Of a DNA stretch of 64,000 nucleotides, positions 17,162 through 25,852 are shown in pieces; the stretch's first letter is position 1, and every line of letters starts with the position of its first letter. A program made the position numbers and the translations under genes. The notes below the pieces were generated by a model. That model had not been told where the DNA came from and searched no databases. It was given only the letters and a program-made list of their open reading frames with translations. The DNA is from an uncultured Cohaesibacter sp. (GTDB lineage Bacteria; Pseudomonadota; Alphaproteobacteria; Rhizobiales; Cohaesibacteraceae). Where the stretch lies: the NCBI RefSeq assembly GCF_963664735.1, contig NZ_OY761553.1, forward strand, positions 697,303-761,302, written 5' to 3'.

Positions 17162-19433
17162 ATTGTAGCAGATCAGAAAATACGGTCCAGCCGCAACAAT
17201 CGAGACGCTCGCCCATGTAGCCTTTCGATTGTAGCAGATCAGAAAATACGGTCCAGCCGCAACTCGCACAGCCGTCTCTAGGCGGTTGTAGACATTGTAG
17301 CAGATCAGAAAATACGGTCCAGCCGCAACGACATTTGCCCCGCGATCAAATTCAAATTTATTGTAGCAGATCAGAAAATACGGTCCAGCCGCAACTATTC
17401 ACGCTTGCTGGCGTCAAAACACGATATTGTAGCAGATCAGAAAATACGGTCCAGCCGCAACAAAGCACAAGGGCGATTCACTCTGCCATGAATTGTAGCA
17501 GATCAGAAAATACGGTCCAGCCGCAACAGAAATTTAGCAAAGTCCTCTCCACCGTTTATTGTAGCAGATCAGAAAATACGGTCCAGCCGCAACGATGAAG
17601 CCTTTGAGGCGGCAATTGAAGGGATTGTAGCAGATCAGAAAATACGGTCCAGCCGCAACCTTCTGCCAGTGTCAAAATGCTGTTGACCGATTGTAGCAGA
17701 TCAGAAAATACGGTCCAGCCGCAACGCGTCGAGATGACGATTGAAAGCGGATTATATTGTAGCAGATCAGAAAATACGGTCCAGCCGCAACTGAGCCATT
17801 GAGCGGCAAATGGATCTATTTATTGTAGCAGATCAGAAAATACGGTCCAGCCGCAACGACAGAACCATTGGGGGAACAGAGCAATGGATTGTAGCAGATC
17901 AGAAAATACGGTCCAGCCGCAACCGCAGGCCTTGCCGACCCGTTTGCGGTGCCATTGTAGCAGATCAGAAAATACGGTCCAGCCGCAACGACTTTTCGCT
18001 GTTTTTTGTTCGTTTTTTTATTGTAGCAGATCAGAAAATACGGTCCAGCCGCAACAGCGGCAAGGTGCGCAGCATCAAGCGCAAAATTGTAGCAGATCAG
18101 AAAATACGGTCCAGCCGCAACAAGAGCGCCCGCGTCCGATTGGCCTCTATGATTGTAGCAGATCAGAAAATACGGTCCAGCCGCAACGGAACTAATTGTT
18201 GATCGGTGGCAAAGGGAATTGTAGCAGATCAGAAAATACGGTCCAGCCGCAACAGACAAAGACAGTTCTTGCAGATAAGACGCATTGTAGCAGATCAGAA
18301 AATACGGTCCAGCCGCAACTGCAGGGATGAGTTGCGGTATAAGCGCAAGATTGTAGCAGATCAGAAAATACGGTCCAGCCGCAACGCAACACCCCTTGCA
18401 CGGCTCCTGTAATACATTGTAGCAGATCAGAAAATACGGTCCAGCCGCAACTAGGCGGCATTGATAGCGAAAGAACAGCGGATTGTAGCAGATCAGAAAA
18501 TACGGTCCAGCCGCAACACAGAGCAGAATGCTACTGTTGAGGAGATCATTGTAGCAGATCAGAAAATACGGTCCAGCCGCAACATCAGGAGACCGCTTTT
18601 GTGTCTGCTGGTGATTGTAGCAGATCAGAAAATACGGTCCAGCCGCAACTTGACAGCTCTTGCATATGTCTGCTGATCAATTGTAGCAGATCAGAAAATA
18701 CGGTCCAGCCGCAACGGTCTTGGGCCTGCCGTCTGCTGTTGCGGTATTGTAGCAGATCAGAAAATACGGTCCAGCCGCAACAGCGCATTGGCGAGGGCGG
18801 GCTCTCTTACTATTGTAGCAGATCAGAAAATACGGTCCAGCCGCAACATGGATTTCTTGTCGCTGTTCTTCTGCGTGATTGTAGCAGATCAGAAAATACG
18901 GTCCAGCCGCAACTTGCGGTGGGCTAATCCCTTCCGTCTATAAATTGTAGCAGATCAGAAAATACGGTCCAGCCGCAACCCAAGCCAACGGATTTCAAAC
19001 TCGACGTATATTGTAGCAGATCAGAAAATACGGTCCAGCCGCAACACTGTCACAGGCATTGATGATTTCCCAAATATTGTAGCAGATCAGAAAATACGGT
19101 CCAGCCGCAACTAAAGAAATTGACCTTTGCCTATGTTTTCTATTGTAGCAGATCAGAAAATACGGTCCAGCCGCAACTGCCTAGTTCATATATCCTCCAA
19201 ACTGATCATTGTAGCAGATCAGAAAATACGGTCCAGCCGCAACGCGTCATCGACTAAATCGACAGCAACGGGAATTGTAGCAGATCAGAAAATACGGTCC
19301 AGCCGCAACTTTAGCGCCAGAATGTAGAAGCTGGCAGGGATTGTAGCAGATCAGAAAATACGGTCCAGCCGCAACGGCGCATGATTGGCTCTGGATATGT
19401 AAAAAATTGTAGCAGATCAGAAAATACGGTCCA
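17162..19433 (-). CRISPR. Type II-C CRISPR array: 34 full repeats, 34 spacers, 1 truncated repeat
   Basis: Repeats start every 66 bp from 17162: 36-base repeat plus 30-base spacer, with no length variation that I could find. In crRNA sense (minus strand) the repeat begins GTTGCGGCTGGACCGTATTT and ends TCTGATCTGCTACAAT. The orientation is set by the tracrRNA anti-repeat pairing with the GTTGCGGCTGG end and by resemblance to other II-C repeats (GTTG start, ACAAT end). The 34 full copies look identical. Every repeat 3' end contains TGCTACAAT, an extended -10 element, preceded 16 bases upstream by TGGACC as a possible -35. This is the layout known from Neisseria and Campylobacter II-C arrays, where each crRNA has its own promoter in the repeat. 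Confidence 0.97.
19406..19433 (-). promoter_or_regulatory. Truncated terminal repeat retaining the promoter elements
   Basis: The last repeat on the plus strand (first in crRNA sense) matches the consensus for 28 bases and then diverges at 19434. The retained part in crRNA sense runs from TGGACC to TGCTACAAT, that is from the putative -35 through the extended -10. The lost 8 bases (GTTGCGGC) are tracrRNA-pairing sequence, which is not needed at this end because no spacer precedes this repeat. It could therefore drive transcription of the spacer at 19376-19405. Confidence 0.7.
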
Positions 19434-19839
19434 AACGGGAGCCGTGTTGTGCTGCATGATCACTCCGGGGAGTGCATTGTATCAAAAATTGCTGTACATC
19501 GTTTGAATTGATGCAATTGGGAAATTGCTTTTCAGAAGATGTTGGCTGGCGCGTGGCAGCTCTATGTCGCGATTTCCTGTCTGCCGTTGTTGCATCCGCG
19601 AACCAGCCACCATTTAAAAAGTCGAGAAGGGCTTGGAGCTGCCTTGTGCGGTGCAGAATTGAAGATCTTCTTGCATCATAAATTTTTAGAATGCCTATTG
19701 GGCTGACAGCCTTCGTTGAGGCTTGGTGCTATTTCGTTGCTTGGAGGCAATCTGTTGTGCGGATCGGGGACTGTTTGTTGTTCTGAATTACGAGCAGGCA
19801 CCACGCCGGGGGAAACGTGGCACCTGCCCTACGCTTAGA
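19434..19839. other. Intergenic region between the array and the aldehyde dehydrogenase, 406 bp
   Basis: No supported gene. It holds a near-palindrome CACTCCGGGGAGTG at 19461-19474, about 28 bp outside the truncated repeat. Close to the aldehyde dehydrogenase stop there is a 12-bp inverted repeat with two G-U pairs (19794-19805 with 19816-19827), which may act as a terminator for that gene although no T-run follows. A 69-codon plus-strand frame (19472-19681) has no recognisable domain. Confidence 0.5.
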
Positions 19840-21384
19840 TTAGAAGAAACCTAGAGCGTCGGTTGAGTAGCTCACCAGCATATTCTTGGTTTGGCGATAA
19901 TGCTCGAGCATCATTTTATGTGTTTCACGGCCGATGCCTGATTGCTTGTAGCCGCCAAAGGCCGCATGGGCCGGATAGGCATGGTAGCAGTTGGTCCAGA
20001 CGCGACCGGCCTGAATTTCGCGGCCAAAGCGGAAGGCGCGATTGCCGTTACGGGTCCAGACGCCTGCCCCGAGGCCGAATTCGGTGTCATTGGCAATGGC
20101 AAGCGCTTCGTCATCATCCTTGAAGGTGCAGACCGAGAGAACCGGTCCGAAAATTTCCTCCTGGAAGATGCGCATCTTGTTGTTGCCCTTGAAGACGGTC
20201 GGATTGATATAGTTGCCACCCTCAAGGCCGGGCAGATTGGCCACCGTGCCACCCATCAGGCAGGTTGCGCCTTCCTGTTCGCCGATCTTCAGATAGGACG
20301 AGATCTTTTCCTTCTGCTCACCGGATGCCTGAGCGCCGATCATGGTTGCCATGTCGAGAGGGTTGCCCTGTTTGACCTTTTTGACCCGTTCCAGAGCGCG
20401 GGCCATGAAATCGTCATAGATCGATTCCTGCACCAGCGCGCGGGACGGACAGGTGCAGACTTCGCCGGAATTGAGGGCGAACATCGAGAAGCCTTCAAGG
20501 CATTTGTCAAAGAAGGCGTCGTCGGCATCCATAATGTCCTCAAAGAAGATATTCGGAGACTTGCCGCCCAGTTCCAAGGTTACCGGAATAAGGTTCTGTG
20601 CAGCATATTGCATGATCAGACGACCTGTCGTGGTCTCGCCGGTGAAGGCGATCTTGGCGATCCGCTTGGAAGACGCCAGTGGCTTGCCCGCTTCCAGTCC
20701 AAAACCATTGACCACATTGACCACGCCCGGCGGCAGAAGATGGCCAACCAGTTCCATGAAGACCATGATCGAGGCCGGGGTCTGTTCCGCAGGTTTGAGC
20801 ACCACGCAGTTGCCTGCCGCCAGTGCCGGCGCCAGTTTCCAGACGGCCATCAGAAGCGGAAAGTTCCAGGGAATGATCTGGCCGACCACGCCCAGTGGCT
20901 CGGGAATGTGATAGGCATAGGTGTTGTTGTCGATTTCCGAAATATGGCCTTCTTCGGCGCGGATACAGCCTGCGAAATAACGGAAATGGTCGACGGCGAG
21001 CGCCACGTCAGCAGCAATCGACTCGCGGATAGGCTTGCCGTTGTCGAGTGTTTCTGCCACCGCAAGAAGATTGGTGTTTGCTTCCATCAGATCTGCGATT
21101 TTCAGCAAGGCGTTGGAGCGCTCGGTGAGAGACGTCTTGCCCCATGCGGGGAAAGCTGCATGTGCTGCATCGAGTGCTGCATCGATGTCGTCAGCATTGG
21201 AGCGTGCGCATTCGCACAGGATTTCGCCGGTAATCGGTGTTGGGTTCTGGAAATATTGCCCTGATTTTGGCTCTACAAATTCCCCATTGATAAAGTTGCC
21301 ATAACGGGACTTGAAGGGGAATTCCACTCCCAGATGAGATGTGTCGAGCGCTGCGGAGCGCGTTTTGGTATCGATGACGTTCAT
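19840..21384 (-). CDS. NAD-dependent aldehyde dehydrogenase (acetaldehyde/AldB-ExaC type)
   Basis: Oxidises an aldehyde, probably acetaldehyde or another short aliphatic one, to the acid. 514 aa. The family features are in order: [22 protein letters not shown] (cofactor site), catalytic Glu271 in ELGGKSPN, the nucleophile Cys310 in [15 protein letters not shown], and the C-terminal [25 protein letters not shown] typical of the AldB/ExaC group. The ATG at 21384 follows GGGAGG by about 7 bases. Upstream are a sigma-54-type promoter and two dyads, and the divergent neighbour is a sigma-54 activator, so induction by that regulator is likely. Confidence 0.93.
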   Translation of the reverse strand: MNVIDTKTRSAALDTSHLGVEFPFKSRYGNFINGEFVEPKSGQYFQNPTPITGEILCECARSNADDIDAALDAAHAAFPAWGKTSLTERSNALLKIADLMEANTNLLAVAETLDNGKPIRESIAADVALAVDHFRYFAGCIRAEEGHISEIDNNTYAYHIPEPLGVVGQIIPWNFPLLMAVWKLAPALAAGNCVVLKPAEQTPASIMVFMELVGHLLPPGVVNVVNGFGLEAGKPLASSKRIAKIAFTGETTTGRLIMQYAAQNLIPVTLELGGKSPNIFFEDIMDADDAFFDKCLEGFSMFALNSGEVCTCPSRALVQESIYDDFMARALERVKKVKQGNPLDMATMIGAQASGEQKEKISSYLKIGEQEGATCLMGGTVANLPGLEGGNYINPTVFKGNNKMRIFQEEIFGPVLSVCTFKDDDEALAIANDTEFGLGAGVWTRNGNRAFRFGREIQAGRVWTNCYHAYPAHAAFGGYKQSGIGRETHKMMLEHYRQTKNMLVSYSTDALGFF

Positions 21385-21435
21385 AATTTTCCTCCCAGAA
21401 ATGTCGCGTCATGTGCATTGTTATGTCAATTACAA

Positions 21436-21451
21436 TGAAAGATACGTGCCA
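21436..21451 (-). promoter_or_regulatory. Sigma-54 (-24/-12) promoter of the aldehyde dehydrogenase gene
   Basis: Minus-strand TGGCACG at 21451-21445 is a perfect -24 box; after TATC it continues TTTCA, one base off the consensus TTGCA of the -12 box. Transcription would start near 21426, giving a leader of about 40 bases before the ATG at 21384. The adjacent divergent gene encodes a sigma-54 activator. Confidence 0.7.
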
Positions 21452-21493
21452 ACTCGCTAAGCCTCTGATTTTCCATGAGGGGTGTTCTTTGGA

Positions 21494-21535
21494 CTGTCCC
21501 ACCGGAGTGACAGTCTGTGTCATTGAGTGTGACAG
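21494..21535. promoter_or_regulatory. Two tandem dyads, candidate activator binding sites
   Basis: Two inverted repeats of the same shape lie side by side: CTGTCCC, 6 bases, GTGACAG (21494-21513) and CTGTGTC, 7 bases, TGTGACAG (21515-21535). They are centred about 77 and 99 bp upstream of the start inferred from the sigma-54 promoter, the usual distance for enhancer sites of AcoR/NtrC-type activators. Binding by the neighbouring regulator is inferred. Confidence 0.6.
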
Positions 21536-21674
21536 ACTGTTCGCTTGATGGGGCAATGAGTCTTTGCTCTCATTTGTTATAAGTATTTTTGCGTGTTATT
21601 GTTTGCTTGGCTCGCAAAATAACAATAGGCACCTCAAGAAACGCCATGGAGGAGGATGAGCCGGGGAGGAAAAT

Positions 21675-23675
21675 TTGGCCAAACTTGATCTCAAACTTGC
21701 CCGGTTGGACGGGCAGGAACACAGCGCCATTGCTGCGTCATGGAACCGGTGTCTGCATGTGCACGGTCTTGAGCAACACACTCGTCGCCACGAAACGGTT
21801 ATTCGAAGAGAGCGCGTGCGGGATTCCATTGAGCATCTGGGCCCCCTATTCTCGGCCTGTCGTTCTCAGGTTCAGCATATCTTCCAAAATATCGTTGGGT
21901 CCGGCCATGCGGTCATTCTGACCGACAAAAGCGGAACCATCATAGAATTTGCAGTGCAATCTGCGTTGGAGCCGCTTTTTCGTCAGGCGGGTTTGCGTCG
22001 CGGGGCTGACTGGAGTGAAGCCCGAGAAGGCACCAACGGCATCGGGACGGCCATTGCTGAAAAGCGCTCACTGACCATTTATCGTGAGCAGCATTTTTAT
22101 AGCGATCATGCGCCCTTGACCTGCACGGGGGCGCCGGTCTTTGACATTGATGGTGAGGTGCTCGCCCTGTTTGATGTTTCTTCCATCGGGCGCAAAGACA
22201 ATCCAGACATTCTTGCCCATACACGCGCACTTTTGGAAATGTCAGCCCGGCTCGTCTCGAAGAGGAACTTTCAGGATCACTTTGCCGATCATTGGGTCAT
22301 GCGTTTTCACCCTGAAGCCGAGCGTGTTGGTCTTCTGGAAGAAGGGCTCATCGCGCTTGATCAAAACGGGCATATCGTTGGATTGGATCAACAGGCCATG
22401 AGCCATCTTTTTGTTCGTGATCGTGGCGATTTGCTCGGTAAGAAAATCGACCACCTCATCGACATGGATAGAGACAAGCTCTCAGACCATCTCTGTGATG
22501 CTGGGCGCGTTCCGGCCAGCCTTGCGATCAACGCCGAGCATGCACGGGATAGCCATAACATGCATGCCCGCATGATCGAACCGGATCTATCACGCTCTGA
22601 TCGTGTTGCTCGCTCACGCGTTGCCATTCAACGTCCGCTTCGCCCAGCAAAACCTGCCAAGGCAGAAGACGACCATAAGTTCGATGCTGTCCTTGGCCGG
22701 ATCGGTCATGATCCCGCATTAAGGGCTTTGGCACGCAAAGCTGTTAAGCTATTCGAGCATGATGTCCCTTTGCTTCTCACTGGAGAAACCGGTGTTGGCA
22801 AGGATAGCTTTGCGCGCGCTTTGCATAGTGCATCCAGTCGAAGTGAGGCTCCATTCATCGCCGTCAACTGCGGTGCATTGCCCGAAAATCTGCTAGAAGG
22901 CGAGTTGTTTGGCTATAAGGCCGGTGCTTTTACCGGCGCTCAGGCCAATGGTTTCAAGGGTCAGATTTTGGCAGCCAACGGAGGAACCCTGTTGCTGGAC
23001 GAAATTGGTGACATGCCGCTTTCTGCGCAGACACGTTTGCTGCAAGTGCTCGAACAACGCCGTGTCACGCCGCTGGGAAGCTCTGAAGGCATAGACCTTG
23101 ATATCCGCTTGCTTGCCGCCACGCATCAGCCGTTGGAAGCGCTTTGCAAAGAGGGCAAGTTCAGAGAAGATCTCTATTACAGGATATGTGGCTTCACCCT
23201 GCCCCTGCCTTCTTTGCGCGAACGCACGGATCTTGATCATTTGGTGAGCAGTCTGCTGCCAGCTTATCAGCTTGAAAATAGCGAGCATTTCTCGTCCAGA
23301 GCGCGCGATGTGATCGCTAGCTATCATTGGCCTGGCAATATTCGCCAGCTTAAGCATGCCTTGAAAACGGCGTCCATTCTAGCCGATGGTGGGCCGATAA
23401 GTCTTGAGCATCTCGCGATGCTGAATGTGGCAAGTCATGCAGCGACATGCAGTTCTTGTGAAGCTCAGCAGCTTGAACCAGATGGTTCGCTCACTCAGCA
23501 GGAAAACGGCACGTTGGCGGCTAGTCTCGATATCTCGGAGCGGGAAAAGAAACTGATCCAATCTGCTCTGATGCATAATCGTTGGAATGTCTCTCGCTCT
23601 GCGGAACAGTTGGGTGTTTCACGCAACACGCTCTATAGAAAAATGAACGCCTACGGTTTGCGTCGCTCAAACTGA
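21675..23675 (+). CDS. AcoR-like sigma-54-dependent transcriptional activator
   Basis: 666 aa, three parts. The N-terminal half (about residues 60-210) is a GAF-type sensor with the AcoR-like stretch EGTNGIGTAIAEKRSLTIY. The AAA+ ATPase follows: Walker A GETGVGKD at 370-377, the sigma-54 contact loop GAFTGA at 417-422, and Walker B GGTLLLDEIGDM. The C-terminus is a Fis-type helix-turn-helix ending NRWNVSRSAEQLGVSRNTLYRK. The start is a TTG at 21675, 6 bases after GGGAGGAAAA; no ATG fits as well. It is divergent from the aldehyde dehydrogenase, whose sigma-54 promoter it probably activates. The 3' end overlaps the convergent LysR gene by 9 bp. Confidence 0.93.
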   Translation: MAKLDLKLARLDGQEHSAIAASWNRCLHVHGLEQHTRRHETVIRRERVRDSIEHLGPLFSACRSQVQHIFQNIVGSGHAVILTDKSGTIIEFAVQSALEPLFRQAGLRRGADWSEAREGTNGIGTAIAEKRSLTIYREQHFYSDHAPLTCTGAPVFDIDGEVLALFDVSSIGRKDNPDILAHTRALLEMSARLVSKRNFQDHFADHWVMRFHPEAERVGLLEEGLIALDQNGHIVGLDQQAMSHLFVRDRGDLLGKKIDHLIDMDRDKLSDHLCDAGRVPASLAINAEHARDSHNMHARMIEPDLSRSDRVARSRVAIQRPLRPAKPAKAEDDHKFDAVLGRIGHDPALRALARKAVKLFEHDVPLLLTGETGVGKDSFARALHSASSRSEAPFIAVNCGALPENLLEGELFGYKAGAFTGAQANGFKGQILAANGGTLLLDEIGDMPLSAQTRLLQVLEQRRVTPLGSSEGIDLDIRLLAATHQPLEALCKEGKFREDLYYRICGFTLPLPSLRERTDLDHLVSSLLPAYQLENSEHFSSRARDVIASYHWPGNIRQLKHALKTASILADGGPISLEHLAMLNVASHAATCSSCEAQQLEPDGSLTQQENGTLAASLDISEREKKLIQSALMHNRWNVSRSAEQLGVSRNTLYRKMNAYGLRRSN

Positions 23676-24575
23676 CTGTTTGCTGCTTTCATCAAAATAC
23701 TGTTCGGCGAAGGAGATGAAGTTCTTCACAACCGGGCGTGGGTTCACTCTCGTTGAGCGGGCCAGCGCGATTTGGTGGCGCGGTAATTCGCCTCGTATTT
23801 TCAGTCTGCGAATATAATTTCCGTCGTAAGACATCGTGTTGGGAATATCTGTGGCGAGCAGTCCAATGCCGTGGCCGTTTGCGACCATGGAGCGCAACAT
23901 CTCAATGGACGATGTTTCATAAGCGATATGGACGGATTTTCCTTCCTTATGGAGCAGCGAGAGAAAAAAGCCTCTGCTGTAGGGCAGATTGATCAGGATG
24001 ATCGGCTCATCGATAATGTCATCAAGGCTGACGGTATCATGTTTTGCCAGCCTATGGTTTTGTTCGCAAAGCACATAGGGGTCAACGCGTCGGAGTGGCG
24101 TGATATCGCATTCATCGGGTGTGCCGAAGTCATAAAGCAAAGCTAGATCGATCCGCCCCTCATTCAGCCATTGGTGCAGAACGCCCAAATCCCCTTCCCA
24201 AAGCCGAATTTCAGTGCCCGGATACTCGTCTTTGAAGAGTTTGATGAGATTGGGGCCATATTGGGGCCCAAGAGTGGAGAATAGTCCAAGATCGAGATAT
24301 TCGAGGCCTTCTGCGCCCAGCAAGACAGAATGAGCCTGTTTTTGCAAATCTCGAATTTCTGCGATTTTGTGCCTACCAAAGCTCGTCAGTTCCATACCAT
24401 GGCCAACGATGCGTACAAAAAGTGGCTGCCCCCAAATTTCCTCACAACGTGTTATTGCAAGCGAAACAGAGGGTTGCGACACATTGAGCAAACGGCTTGC
24501 GGCAGCTGTGCCGCCGGTGTCCGCGACCGCAAGCAAAAATTCGATCTGTCTGAAGCTGATAGGTATAGGTTGCAT
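23667..24575 (-). CDS. LysR-family transcriptional regulator
   Basis: 302 aa. N-terminal winged helix-turn-helix IEFLLAVADTGGTAAASRLLNVSQPSVSLAI at residues 11-41, then a LysR substrate-binding domain. The ATG at 24575 lies 104 bp from the divergent CoA-transferase gene at 24679, a typical LysR-target arrangement, so it likely controls that gene and the acyl-CoA dehydrogenase and symporter behind it. The inducer is unknown. Confidence 0.92.
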   Translation of the reverse strand: MQPIPISFRQIEFLLAVADTGGTAAASRLLNVSQPSVSLAITRCEEIWGQPLFVRIVGHGMELTSFGRHKIAEIRDLQKQAHSVLLGAEGLEYLDLGLFSTLGPQYGPNLIKLFKDEYPGTEIRLWEGDLGVLHQWLNEGRIDLALLYDFGTPDECDITPLRRVDPYVLCEQNHRLAKHDTVSLDDIIDEPIILINLPYSRGFFLSLLHKEGKSVHIAYETSSIEMLRSMVANGHGIGLLATDIPNTMSYDGNYIRRLKIRGELPRHQIALARSTRVNPRPVVKNFISFAEQYFDESSKQSV

Positions 24576-24678
24576 TTATACCTTATATATCAAATCTATA
24601 TTTGATGGAATACCAAAATTCTCTTAGCCTCGTTTGCAATATGTATCTCATTTTTTGGTTTAAGGACTTTTGAGTAAC

Positions 24679-25830
24679 ATGTCGTCAGAAAATACTCGCC
24701 CTCTGGATGGGGTTCGCATTCTTGATTTTACCCGGGTTTTGGCTGGTCCCTATTGCACTGCGATGCTGGCGGATCTGGGCGCGGAGGTCATCAAGGTTGA
24801 GGCCGCGAGCGGTGACGACTATCGCCATGTAGGACCCTTCCGGGGAGATGAAAGTCTTTTGTTCCAGACGGTGAACCGGGGCAAGAAGTCCATCATTTTG
24901 AACCTGAAGGATGAACAGGACAAGAAGGCTGCGATTAAGCTGGCCGGACAATGCGATGTCGTGATTGAAAATTTTCGACCTGGCGTGATGGACCGCTTGG
25001 GTTTGGGGGCCGAATTTTTGCAAGCTGCCTACCCTTCCCTCGTTTTCGTTTCAGTTTCCGGTTTTGGCCAAACCGGTCCGAACAGCCATCTGCCAGCCTA
25101 TGACATGATTATTCAAGCCATGAGTGGCCTTATGGACATCACTGGCGAAGCGGAGCGCCAGCCAATGATGGTTGGCGATGCTATCGCCGATGTCGCTGCG
25201 GGAATGTTCGCTGCATTTGGCATAATGGTTGCGCTTTACGAAAGGGAGAAAACCGGCAAGGGAAGACAGGTGGATTTGGCCCTATATGATTCACTCCTGT
25301 CCATGTTGCCGCTCTCTTCCTGTCGGGCCCTCACGGCAGGGCAACGGCCGACACGCACTGGCAATCGCCATGCGCTGTCGGCCCCTTTCGGGACTTATCC
25401 GGCCATGGATGGCTATTTCGCTGTTGCTGTGCTCAATGATCGATTGTTCAAGAGCTTCGCCGAAGTCATCGGCGCGCCGCAACTTGCCCAGGATCCTCGC
25501 TTCACATCAGATGAAAAGCGCTGTGAGAATGAGGCGGCGCTGGCGGAGTTCATCGAAGCATGGTCTTCAGACAAAGCTATTGATGAAGTGATTGAGACGC
25601 TTTCCGGCGCAGGTATTCCCGGTGCGAAACTCAACACAATCAATGAGGCGCTGGCCTCTGAACAGGTTGCCGCGCGTGAGCTTGTTACTGCGGTTGAACA
25701 TGAAAGTCTCGGGATTCTCGCGATCCCCGAACAACCTGTTCATTTTGGCGGCGTTCCAAGAGGTAATAGAAAATCAGCCCCCTCACTCGGCGCAGACACT
25801 GACGCCATATTGAGCCAACTGAAACAATAA
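24679..25830 (+). CDS. CaiB/BaiF-family (class III) CoA-transferase
   Basis: Transfers CoA between carboxylic acids through an enzyme-bound mixed anhydride. Class III signatures are clear: LDGVRILDFTRVLAGPYCTAMLADLGAEVIKVE at the N-terminus, the nucleophilic Asp in LPAYDMIIQAMSGLMDITGE, and GKGRQVDLALYDSLL. 383 aa from the ATG at 24679; an in-frame TTG at 24670 is the alternative. Followed after 22 bp by an acyl-CoA dehydrogenase, so the pair probably activates and then desaturates an imported organic acid. Substrate not deducible. Confidence 0.92.
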   Translation: MSSENTRPLDGVRILDFTRVLAGPYCTAMLADLGAEVIKVEAASGDDYRHVGPFRGDESLLFQTVNRGKKSIILNLKDEQDKKAAIKLAGQCDVVIENFRPGVMDRLGLGAEFLQAAYPSLVFVSVSGFGQTGPNSHLPAYDMIIQAMSGLMDITGEAERQPMMVGDAIADVAAGMFAAFGIMVALYEREKTGKGRQVDLALYDSLLSMLPLSSCRALTAGQRPTRTGNRHALSAPFGTYPAMDGYFAVAVLNDRLFKSFAEVIGAPQLAQDPRFTSDEKRCENEAALAEFIEAWSSDKAIDEVIETLSGAGIPGAKLNTINEALASEQVAARELVTAVEHESLGILAIPEQPVHFGGVPRGNRKSAPSLGADTDAILSQLKQ

Positions 25831-25852
25831 TAATCCAGATGGGAGTAACCTG

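Noticed and set aside
17335-19327. Several open frames on both strands with a repeating peptide (IVADQKIRSSRN or CSRSENTVQPQ)
   Set aside because: They are read-through of the CRISPR array: its 66-bp period is a multiple of three, so repeats stay in frame. No start signals or coding bias.
19434-19839. Possible duplicated tRNA-Ser 3' end as right attachment site of an island
   Set aside because: Searched by eye for the GGTTCGAATCCCTCC...CCA end; no copy was found, and no integrase gene is present.
19942-21264. 440-codon plus-strand frame opposite the aldehyde dehydrogenase
   Set aside because: Antisense shadow of a high-confidence enzyme gene; His-rich low-complexity translation without domain features.
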